From: an uncultured Alistipes sp.
GTDB taxonomy: Bacteria; Bacteroidota; Bacteroidia; Bacteroidales; Rikenellaceae
Assembly: GCA_944321205.1 (NCBI GenBank)
Contig: CALUKK010000021.1
Location: 1-46,252 of the forward strand
DNA: 46,252 nt
Reading direction: 5' to 3'
The position numbers were made by a program, and so were the translations under genes. Positions 33,508 to 40,305 of this stretch are shown here, piece by piece. Below the pieces are notes generated by a model. That model ran no database searches, was not told the DNA's origin, and was given only the letters and a program-made list of their open reading frames with translations. Positions within the stretch are counted from its first letter, which is position 1; every line of letters starts with the position of its first letter.

Positions 33508-33719
33508 GTGCAGGAGATCCCGTCTTCCTTTTTTGTCTTTATCCCGTATTTTACCTCCTTTTGGGCATACTTCTTTCTCAGAGGCATCTTCTTTTCTCGG
33601 CGGGCTTTCCCTCTCTCTCAGGGTCTTGCTCTTTTCCCACCCTTTCTCTGCTCTTCGCTCTTTTTCTGTTCCTCTTTCTCTCCTCTTCAGGCCGGCCTCC
33701 CGCTCACTCGGGCCCCGGG
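33508..33719. other. Pyrimidine-rich spacer without a gene
   Basis: About 180 bases are dominated by T and C on the plus strand (CTTTCTC, CCCTCTCTCTC, CTTTTTCTG). They follow the methyltransferase stop, so its transcript would carry a purine-rich 3' tail. The only long frame here is a compositional artefact rich in Phe, Leu and Ser. No RNA gene was recognised. Confidence 0.6.
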
Positions 33720-34493
33720 TCAGTGCTTGTAGACCACGTAGATGTGGTCTTCGGGAAGCGCGTAACGCTGTCGCTCCTCGTCGGAGAGTGAGGCGGCGTA
33801 GTCGATATCGGCGGCCTCGAATCCCGCCTCGCGCAGCCGCTCGACGTAGTCCTGACCGTAGATGCGCCGATGGTCGTACTGTCCGAAGATGCGCGTGCGC
33901 TCGTCGGGATCGGTGATCGAGTCGTCCTCGAAGGTCTGTTCATAGTCGCGGTCGACGGGCGAGAGAAGGATTCCCCAACCTCCGGGTTTCAGAATGCGGT
34001 GCAGTTCGCGCAGCGCCTTGCGGTCGTCGGCCACATGCTCCAGAATGTGGTTGCAGAGGATGACCTCCACCGAATTGTCGGCCAGCGGGATCTGCTGTAC
34101 GTCGAAATGCAGGTCGGCCAGCGGGCTTTCGAGGTCGGCCGTTACATACTGTCCCGGGTGTCCGGCGAAGTGGGGCTTCAGATGGCGCATGATGCAGACC
34201 TCGGGGGCGATATGCAGCGTGCGCGGGAAGGCGGTCAGCAGATCGGTCTCGCGCGTCAGATAGAGCCACAGCAGACGGTGACGCTCCAGCGAGAGACACC
34301 GCGGGCAGAGGGCGTTCGGGCGCGAGGTGACGGAGCCGTAGGGGAGGAAACGACGGTATTTCGACCCGCACAGCGGACACTCCACGCCTCGTCCGCGGTA
34401 GAATAACCCCATCACGGGTACGGCCCACGAAGCCACGCGTTGCAACACGGGTCGTGGAATGTGGTTCAGCGACCAGCGGATCAGCCGTTTCAT
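33720..34493 (-). CDS. Class I SAM-dependent methyltransferase with N-terminal zinc-binding cysteines
   Basis: This is a 257-residue protein. After an amphipathic N-terminus come two CxxC pairs (Cys39/Cys42 and Cys63/Cys66) that look like a zinc ribbon. A Methyltransf_11-type domain follows: LHIAPEVCIMRHLK, YVTADLESPLADLHFDVQQIPLADNSVEVILCNHILEHVADDRKALRELHRILKPGGWGILLSPVD. The glycine-rich loop is weak, as in some sugar- or lipid-modifying relatives. The substrate is unknown. It overlaps the xseB stop-start as ATGA, which ties its translation to exonuclease VII, though a shared function need not follow. Confidence 0.85.
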   Translation of the reverse strand: MKRLIRWSLNHIPRPVLQRVASWAVPVMGLFYRGRGVECPLCGSKYRRFLPYGSVTSRPNALCPRCLSLERHRLLWLYLTRETDLLTAFPRTLHIAPEVCIMRHLKPHFAGHPGQYVTADLESPLADLHFDVQQIPLADNSVEVILCNHILEHVADDRKALRELHRILKPGGWGILLSPVDRDYEQTFEDDSITDPDERTRIFGQYDHRRIYGQDYVERLREAGFEAADIDYAASLSDEERQRYALPEDHIYVVYKH

Positions 34494-34690
34494 GCCTCGA
34501 GGATTTTGTTCACCTCCTCTTCGGCCTTGAGCAGGCGGGCCTTGCAGAGGGCGATCAGTTCCGAGGCTCGTTTCACCTCGGCGGCCAGACTGTCGACATC
34601 CATCTCTTCGCTGCGGAAGCGGCCGAGGATGCGTTCGATCTCGGCCAGAGCCTCCGTGTAGCTGGGTTCCTCTTGTTGTTTCTTTGCCAT
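34490..34690 (-). CDS. xseB: Exodeoxyribonuclease VII small subunit
   Basis: This 66-residue helical protein binds the large subunit and is needed for single-strand DNA degradation by ExoVII. The motif EPSYTEALAEIERILGRFRSEEMDVDSLAAEVKRASELIALCKARLLKAEEEV is typical. It is on the same strand as xseA but separated by a 274-bp repeat-bearing spacer, whereas in many genomes the two genes touch. The methyltransferase gene overlaps its end by four bases. Confidence 0.93.
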   Translation of the reverse strand: MAKKQQEEPSYTEALAEIERILGRFRSEEMDVDSLAAEVKRASELIALCKARLLKAEEEVNKILEA

Positions 34691-34747
34691 ATCGTTGGTG
34701 CCGGATCTCCGGCGTCTGTGTTTAGTGTCGTTTGGTTTGTTTGAGCG

Positions 34748-34900
34748 GCCGCCTTCCGAGAGCCGTTCCCTGCGACCGTCTGTCGGGCGCCTTTCGCTGC
34801 CGCCTTCCGGGCGTCGTTCCCTGCGACCGTCTGTCGGGCACCTTTCGCTGCCGCCTTCCGGACGTCATTCCCTGGGGCCGCCTGCCGGGTTTCTCTTTTC
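34748..34900. repeat. 51-bp tandem array, 3 copies, between xseA and xseB
   Basis: Copies start at 34748, 34799 and 34850 with GCCGCCTTCCG, and share TTCCCTGCGACCGTCTGTCG in the first two; the third is more diverged. Nine C follow at 34934-34942. The rest of the spacer (34691-34964) shows nothing else. Confidence 0.92.
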
Positions 34901-34964
34901 CTGTCGCCTGCCGTCTGGCCTCCATTTCTGTTACCCCCCCCCTCCTTCCTGTCGCCTTCTCCGG

Positions 34965-36203
34965 CTATTTTCCGGCTGCCTCGACCGGGAACCGTCCGTC
35001 CGCCACCTCGACCTCCAGCCGCTCTCCGGCCGTCACCTGCCCGACCGAGCGGATCGCCTCTCCGCGGCTTCTCACTACGGCAAATCCCATGCGAAGAATG
35101 TGTCTCGGCGAACGACTTTCGACCAATTCTGCAGCGGTGGTCATGCGCTGCTGCTCCTGTCGGAGAAAGGCCCCGACGGCCTGTCGGAAGGCCTCGCTGC
35201 GGCTCTCCAGCTCCAGCCGACGCTGGCGGATGAGTCCCGCCGGCAGGTGGCGCAGATCGCCCGCCATCTCCTCGAGCCGCAGCTGCTGTGCGCGGGTCAG
35301 CCGCAGCACGCCGTCGTGCAGCTGCAGGGCGGCATTGTCAAGCCAGCCCTCGATCCCTGCCATCCGTTCGACAAGCCATCCGGCGACGGCCGTCGGGGTT
35401 TTCAGCGAGGTGTGGGCCACCATGTCGGCGACGCTCGTATCCTTGTCGTGACCGATGCCCGTCACCACCGGCAGGGGAAACTGTGCCACATGCGAACAGA
35501 GCCGATAGGCATTGAAACAGTTCAGGTCGCTGCGTGATCCACCGCCGCGGATCATCACCACGACATCGAACTCCTCCAGACGATCGGCCACGCGGCACAA
35601 CGCTTCGATGATTGACTCTTCGGCGGCTTCGCCCTGCATGAAGGCGTCGAAGAGTTCCACCTCGAAGCGGTAGGGACTCTTTTCGAGCTCTTTGCGGAAA
35701 TCCTGGTACCCGGCGGCTTGGGCGCTTGATACAACGGCGATGCGCTGTATGACGGGAGGCAACGGTACTTCGCGGTTCATCTCCCAGACGCCGTCCTGCT
35801 GCAATTGTGCAATGGTCTGCTGGCGCTGCCGTTCCAGATCGCCCAGGGTGAACGACGGGTCGAGGTCCGTAATCTGCAGCGAAAAACCGTACAACTCGTG
35901 GTATGAGACCAGCACCTTGGCCAGAATCTTCAGTCCGGGCGCGAGACGTTGCCCGGTTTCGGCCTCGAAGTATCCCGAGATTCGGGAATATTGCGAGCGC
36001 CAGATGACGGCGCGGGCCTGGGCTGTCGGAACCCCGTTATCCCCTCCCTTTTCGACCAGTTCGAGGTAGCAATGTCCCGAATAGTTGACCTTCAGATCCG
36101 CGATCTCGGCACTCACCCACAGGGGCAGAGCGAACTGCCCTTCGAGTACCGACTTGACACGGCGCTGAAGCTCGCGCAGGGTCATATGTTGGATTTCATT
36201 CAT
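34965..36203 (-). CDS. xseA: Exodeoxyribonuclease VII large subunit
   Basis: XseA is the catalytic subunit that degrades single-stranded DNA in both directions to oligonucleotides. The 412 residues show the N-terminal OB fold (LWVSAEIADLKVNYSGHCYLELVEK), the catalytic core VVMIRGGGSRSDLNCFN and PVVTGIGHDKDTSVADMVAHTSLKTPTAVAGWLV, and a helical region for XseB binding. menA starts 15 bp away upstream on the same strand. The family is normally 400-460 residues, so it is complete. Confidence 0.96.
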   Translation of the reverse strand: MNEIQHMTLRELQRRVKSVLEGQFALPLWVSAEIADLKVNYSGHCYLELVEKGGDNGVPTAQARAVIWRSQYSRISGYFEAETGQRLAPGLKILAKVLVSYHELYGFSLQITDLDPSFTLGDLERQRQQTIAQLQQDGVWEMNREVPLPPVIQRIAVVSSAQAAGYQDFRKELEKSPYRFEVELFDAFMQGEAAEESIIEALCRVADRLEEFDVVVMIRGGGSRSDLNCFNAYRLCSHVAQFPLPVVTGIGHDKDTSVADMVAHTSLKTPTAVAGWLVERMAGIEGWLDNAALQLHDGVLRLTRAQQLRLEEMAGDLRHLPAGLIRQRRLELESRSEAFRQAVGAFLRQEQQRMTTAAELVESRSPRHILRMGFAVVRSRGEAIRSVGQVTAGERLEVEVADGRFPVEAAGK

Positions 36204-36218
36204 CGTTTCGTTTCAGCA

Positions 36219-37130
36219 TCATCCGAGGAGGATTCCGATCGTGAGCAGCGCTCCGAAGAGCATGATGTTGCGGGCCGTCTCTCCGAGGCAGATGTTCAGT
36301 TGGTCGCCGTGGTCGATGCGGACCATCTTGCGCCACGTGGCCACGTGCCCCACCAGATAGACCAGCGGCAACAGGGCGGCCCACGTGCGGCCTCCGGCCA
36401 GCAGCGTGAGGCAGAGAATGACGGCCGCGGCGCCCAGTGCGAAGTAGCTCCAGCTGCCGAAGCGGGCCCCGAGTGCGACGACGATCGTGCGTTTGTGGCA
36501 GCGGGCATCCTCCTCACGGTCGCGGAAGTTGTTGATCATCAGCATAGTGTCAATGACCAGGCCGCAGGCTAGCGCCGTGACGATGACCTCCCATGTCCAC
36601 GCACCGGTCAGCACGTAGTAGGTGAAGCCCACGGGCACGAGTCCGAAGAAGAGAATGACAGCCACGTCACCCAACCCGTGATAGGCCAGGGGCCACGGTC
36701 CTGCGGTGTAGAAGTAGGCGAAGACGACACAGGCCACCCCGATTGCAACCAGCTCCCAGCCGCCCCAGGCCAGCATGTCGTGGTGCAGGGCCCACGTAAG
36801 GATGCCGATTCCGGCGGCCGCCGAGGCCAGCGTGAAGCCGGCGATGCCGGCCTTCATGGCGCGCAGGGTGATGAATCCCTTGGCGAAGGCGCGGTCGGGA
36901 CCCAGCCGGTCAGGCTGGTCGGCCCCCTTGAGGAAGTCCCAGAGGTCGTTGACCAGATTGGCCGTACATTGCATCAGCAGGGCGAAGACGAGGCACAGCA
37001 GCGCCGGTAGCGCATGGAACGATCCGTCGGTCCACGCGAGCGCCGAGCCCACGAGAATCAGGATGACGGCATTGCCGAGGCTGTAGGGGCGGATGGCAAC
37101 GATCCATGCCCGGAAGGAGTTGGTTTTCAT
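36219..37130 (-). CDS. menA: 1,4-dihydroxy-2-naphthoate polyprenyltransferase
   Basis: MenA attaches the polyprenyl tail to DHNA in menaquinone synthesis. The 303-residue UbiA-family membrane protein has about eight to nine helices and both metal-binding motifs: NLVNDLWDFLKGAD near residue 60 and NNFRDREEDARCHKRT near residue 205. The opening RAWIVAIRPYSL is also typical. A suitable prenyl donor could come from the synthase at 10766. It is followed 15 bp on by xseA. The 211-bp gap to the plug-TonB gene upstream has two copies of CTTTTCTCTCTCTGC (37186 and 37205) and no clear promoter. Confidence 0.95.
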   Translation of the reverse strand: MKTNSFRAWIVAIRPYSLGNAVILILVGSALAWTDGSFHALPALLCLVFALLMQCTANLVNDLWDFLKGADQPDRLGPDRAFAKGFITLRAMKAGIAGFTLASAAAGIGILTWALHHDMLAWGGWELVAIGVACVVFAYFYTAGPWPLAYHGLGDVAVILFFGLVPVGFTYYVLTGAWTWEVIVTALACGLVIDTMLMINNFRDREEDARCHKRTIVVALGARFGSWSYFALGAAAVILCLTLLAGGRTWAALLPLVYLVGHVATWRKMVRIDHGDQLNICLGETARNIMLFGALLTIGILLG

Positions 37131-37185
37131 GTTTCTCCGATTTTTTTGAGGTTTGATGTTGAAATGCGGGTTCGGGCCATCGGCC

Positions 37186-37219
37186 CTTTTCTCTCTCTGC
37201 GGTTCTTTTCTCTCTCTGC
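37186..37219. repeat. Direct repeat CTTTTCTCTCTCTGC, 19-bp period
   Basis: Two exact 15-base copies at 37186-37200 and 37205-37219 lie in the gap between menA and the plug-TonB gene; on the sense (minus) strand the stretch is purine-rich. Confidence 0.85.
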
Positions 37220-37341
37220 TCGCGTTTCGACATGGACCCCCGGGCCCTTGTCGCCTCGATGTTTATGTTGTCTCCGGTTCTGTATCCCATTCAGTCCGAA
37301 CTCGCTGCTTGGTCCGGAGCCTCCGTCCGGCCCCTCTCCGG

Positions 37342-37896
37342 TCAACGGTAGACCAGCTCTACGCGCCGCGGCATCGGACGCCCCTCGGGAAGCTGGATGC
37401 TCAAGATACCTTCGCTCTCGATCGCCTTTCCGTTTTTGAGGGCCGGTTGCCACCGTGGCGACTCCTCGACGGCCTTCAGCACCCGGCGTTTGAGCCGGTT
37501 GTCGGTCGATTCCAGCGTATCGTCGATCCGGATGGTTCCGTCCGTATTGATCGTGTAGCGCAATACGACGCGTGCTACCGGTTCGTCTTCCTCCCAACGG
37601 ACCTGACGGGCGATATAGCTTCCGAAGGTGGTGTCGGCGGGGAATTTCGCCGGTTCGTCGTATCGCAACGTGATGAGCATGACTCCATGCATGGCCCGCT
37701 CTCCATAGCGGGCGATCGTCTCCTCGTCGGCCGGCAGCATCTCGACGTGTTCGATCTCCTCGGGCGGGATGGTGCGGATCTGCTCGACCACCTTCCCGTT
37801 GACGATGTAGAGCGGGGCGGGTTTCGGCGTCGCGGCACGGGCCGAAAGTGCGATGCAGACTCCGCACAGGAGTCCTATGACGGTTCGTTTCATCAT
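37342..37896 (-). CDS. Periplasmic protein with plug-like and TonB C-terminal domains
   Basis: This 184-residue protein has a signal peptide (MMKRTVIGLLCGVCIALSARA). Residues about 28-75 (PLYIVNGKVVEQIRTIPPEEIEHVEMLPADEETIARYGERAMHGVMLITL) resemble the plug of SusC/TonB-dependent receptors. Residues about 88-184 resemble the TonB C-terminal domain (RVVLRYTINTDGTIRIDDTLESTDNRLKRRVLKAVEESPRWQPALKNGK). There is no transmembrane anchor beyond the signal peptide, so it is not a standard energy transducer. It may bind TonB boxes or receptors in the periplasm; that is an inference. prfA lies 52 bp upstream on the same strand. Confidence 0.8.
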   Translation of the reverse strand: MMKRTVIGLLCGVCIALSARAATPKPAPLYIVNGKVVEQIRTIPPEEIEHVEMLPADEETIARYGERAMHGVMLITLRYDEPAKFPADTTFGSYIARQVRWEEDEPVARVVLRYTINTDGTIRIDDTLESTDNRLKRRVLKAVEESPRWQPALKNGKAIESEGILSIQLPEGRPMPRRVELVYR

Positions 37897-37948
37897 GCGG
37901 AATAGGGTTTTCTCCCAGAAAACGTCGTCCTGCCCCCGGATATTGTCT

Positions 37949-39034
37949 CTAAAGTTCGCTCTCCTTCAGGCGCTCGGCGTTCTCGGCCACGATCAGATGG
38001 TCAATGCAGTCCTGGATATCACCGTCCATGAAGGCTGCCAGATTGTAGATCGTATAGTTGATCCGGTGGTCGGTGATTCGTCCCTGGGGATAGTTGTAGG
38101 TGCGGATCTTGGCCGAACGGTCTCCCGTGGAGACCATTGTCTTGCGCTTCGAGGCGATCTCGTCGAGGTATTTCGAATATTCGAGGTTGAAGACACGCGT
38201 GCGCAACTCCTCGAAGGCCTTGTCGAAATTCTTGAGCTGCGACTTCTGGTCCTGGCACTGTACGACGATACCCGTCGGGATGTGCGTCAGGCGGATGGCC
38301 GAATAGGTGGTGTTGACCGACTGTCCGCCAGGACCCGAGGCGCAGAAGATGTCCTTGCGGATGTCGTTCATCGAGATCTCGACATCGAACTCCTCGGCTT
38401 CGGGCAGCACGGCCACCGAGGCGGCCGACGTGTGGACACGACCCTGGGTTTCGGTCTGCGGGACACGCTGTACGCGGTGTACGCCCGATTCGTATTTGAG
38501 TGTTCCGTAGACATTTTGTCCCGTGACCTTCATGACCACCTCCTTGTAACCGCCTGCGGCACCCTCCGAAAAGGAGGTGATTTCGTATTTCCAGCCCTTC
38601 GATTCGATGTACTTGGTATACATGCGCAACAGGTCGCCGGCAAAGAGTGCCGCCTCGTCGCCGCCCGTTCCTCCGCGGATCTCCATGATGGCATTCTTCG
38701 AATCCTGGGGATCCTTCGGGATCAGGAGCAGCTTGATCTCCTCCTCGAGCTGGGCGATCTGCGGTTCGAGCTCCGCGATCATCTCCCGGGCCATTTCGCG
38801 CATCTCCTCGTCCTTGTCGTTGGCGTAGGTATCCTTGGCCTCGGTGAGGTTGGCCAGGGCCGTGCGGTAGCGTTCCGAGGTCTCGATGATGGGTTCGAGC
38901 TCCTTGTACTCCTTGTTGAGCTGCACGAACTGCTTGACATCGGCGATCACCTCGGGGTCTGTGAGTTTCTGCCCGATCTCCTCGTACTTGAGCTTCAGCC
39001 CGTCGAGGCGGGTCAATATGGTGTTGTCTGCCAT
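37949..39034 (-). CDS. prfA: Peptide chain release factor 1
   Basis: RF1 terminates translation at UAA and UAG. The 361 residues have the GGQ motif in CASGPGGQSVNTTYSAIRLTH and the codon-recognition segment RVPQTETQGRVHTSAASVAVLPE, where the RF1 tripeptide reads PQT. The start is set at ATG 39034 (MADNTILTRLDGLKLKYEEIG); the longer frame to 39103 would run over the promoter box. No programmed frameshift is present, as expected for RF1. It begins a run with the plug-TonB gene, menA and xseA. Confidence 0.96.
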   Translation of the reverse strand: MADNTILTRLDGLKLKYEEIGQKLTDPEVIADVKQFVQLNKEYKELEPIIETSERYRTALANLTEAKDTYANDKDEEMREMAREMIAELEPQIAQLEEEIKLLLIPKDPQDSKNAIMEIRGGTGGDEAALFAGDLLRMYTKYIESKGWKYEITSFSEGAAGGYKEVVMKVTGQNVYGTLKYESGVHRVQRVPQTETQGRVHTSAASVAVLPEAEEFDVEISMNDIRKDIFCASGPGGQSVNTTYSAIRLTHIPTGIVVQCQDQKSQLKNFDKAFEELRTRVFNLEYSKYLDEIASKRKTMVSTGDRSAKIRTYNYPQGRITDHRINYTIYNLAAFMDGDIQDCIDHLIVAENAERLKESEL

Positions 39035-39054
39035 GGATGTTTGTAATTTGGTGA

Positions 39055-39062
39055 CAAAGATA
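39055..39062 (-). promoter_or_regulatory. -7 promoter element (TATCTTTG) for prfA
   Basis: TATCTTTG on the minus strand lies 20 nt before ATG 39034, with TTG on the same strand about 22 bases upstream (39084-39082). Confidence 0.7.
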
Positions 39063-39102
39063 CGGAATAATCGGGAAACGACAAGGCCCCCGCTGAAAAT
39101 CA

Positions 39103-39141
39103 CACGGCGGACACCCCTCCTTCCGAGAGACGCCCGCCGTG
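39103..39141 (-). terminator. Hairpin after the esterase gene, probable terminator
   Basis: CACGGCGG and CCGCCGTG pair across a 23-nt loop, 20 bp after the esterase stop; on the minus strand the stem is followed by TGATTTTC. The U run is short. Confidence 0.5.
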
Positions 39142-39160
39142 CGTGTTTAAACGGTGCCGG

Positions 39161-40039
39161 CTACTTTTCGAAGGTCTTCAGCCAGTCGAGCAGAGCCTTT
39201 TGCCAGTCGGCCTTGTAGCGGAAGTTGTCGTGAAAACCCCATCCGTGACCGCCTGTCGGGTAGATGTGCATCGAGGCCCGGATCCCCTGCTCCTTCAGGG
39301 CGTTGTAGTAGCGGGTGCTGCTGACCGGAGGAACGGTCTTGTCGTCGTCGGAGAGCAGCAGCAGGGCCGGAGGCGTCTGTGCCGACACGCGGTTCTCGAG
39401 CGAATAGCGAGCGTCGGTCTCTGCCGTACGGTTGGCCTTGCCTATCAGATTGTTGAATGATCCCTGGTGCCCGGGGTCCGCCGTGATGACCGGATAGAAG
39501 AGAACCGAGAAGTCGGGACGTACGGAGCCCATCGTCGAGGCATAGGCCGCCAGGTGTCCGCCGGCCGAAAAGCCCATGATGCCGACCCTCTCGCCGTGGC
39601 AGATTCCAGCCCCCGGAACGTCGCCCCGCAGCAGTCGCAGGGCCTGTTCGGCATCCTCGAGCGGAACCTCCGGATGGCCGTTGGGCATGCGGTACTTGAG
39701 CACGGCGGCCGAGATGCCGTTTGCGGCGAGCCACTGCGCCATCTGGAAACCTTCGTGATCGATGGCCAGCCGGGCGTAGCCGCCTCCCGGGCAAATCACA
39801 ACGCTCAGACCCGTCGGGGCATGGCGGGCGGTGTCGGCCGGATAGAGGTAGAGTTCGGCCGTCGAAACGTTGCCCAGCCGATAGGGTTCCGACTCCTCTT
39901 CGGGCGTGGTGATTGCGTTGCTGTGGGGAGCCGAGGCGTTGTCCCAGATACGGACCGTGGCGCTTTGGCCATAGTCCTGTGCCGATAACGAGGTTGTCAT
40001 AAGCAAAAATGACAGGGTAAACGAGATGATTCGGTTCAT
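39161..40039 (-). CDS. Secreted alpha/beta hydrolase, acetylxylan-esterase-like
   Basis: This 292-residue protein has a signal peptide (MNRIISFTLSFLLMTTSLSA, cleavage near residue 20). The hydrolase fold shows VICPGGGYARLAIDHEG (oxyanion region), nucleophile Ser158 in GFSAGGHLAA, acid Asp in LLLLSDDDKTVPP and His in PTGGHGWGF. This matches the group of esterases seen in gut Bacteroidota that remove acetyl or similar groups from plant or host glycans; the true substrate is not known. No glycan operon surrounds it. A 266-bp spacer with direct repeats separates it from leuS upstream. Confidence 0.88.
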   Translation of the reverse strand: MNRIISFTLSFLLMTTSLSAQDYGQSATVRIWDNASAPHSNAITTPEEESEPYRLGNVSTAELYLYPADTARHAPTGLSVVICPGGGYARLAIDHEGFQMAQWLAANGISAAVLKYRMPNGHPEVPLEDAEQALRLLRGDVPGAGICHGERVGIMGFSAGGHLAAYASTMGSVRPDFSVLFYPVITADPGHQGSFNNLIGKANRTAETDARYSLENRVSAQTPPALLLLSDDDKTVPPVSSTRYYNALKEQGIRASMHIYPTGGHGWGFHDNFRYKADWQKALLDWLKTFEK

Positions 40040-40160
40040 AAGGTTCGGGTTTGTTGGTTCGTAACGTTATGCTGTTTCCTGGAATTCACGGCCTCTTGGA
40101 GCAGGATCTCCTGCGGGCGGCAACAGTTCCGGGACACAGGCAAGGCGGGCCACTTGCGGG

Positions 40161-40247
40161 GTCGCGATGCTTGTGAGGTGAGACACATGCGGGACCGGGT
40201 CATTGCGGGTCGAGTCACATGCGGGATCGGGTCGCGATGCTTGTGAG
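40161..40247. repeat. Imperfect direct repeats between leuS and the esterase gene
   Basis: GTCGCGATGCTTGTGAG occurs exactly at 40161-40177 and 40231-40247, 70 bp apart, and CACATGCGGGA occurs at 40184 and 40216. GCGGG and CGGGTC words fill the rest. Apart from these, 40040-40305 holds nothing I recognise. Confidence 0.88.
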
Positions 40248-40305
40248 TCCGGGATACATGCCGGGCCGGGACTTCTGCGGAGCCGAAGCGCTTCCGGCCG
40301 GTGAT

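Noticed and set aside
33508..33732. 74-codon hydrophobic ORF
   Set aside because: Its Phe/Leu/Ser richness follows from a T/C tract; it overlaps the methyltransferase end and lacks a promoter.
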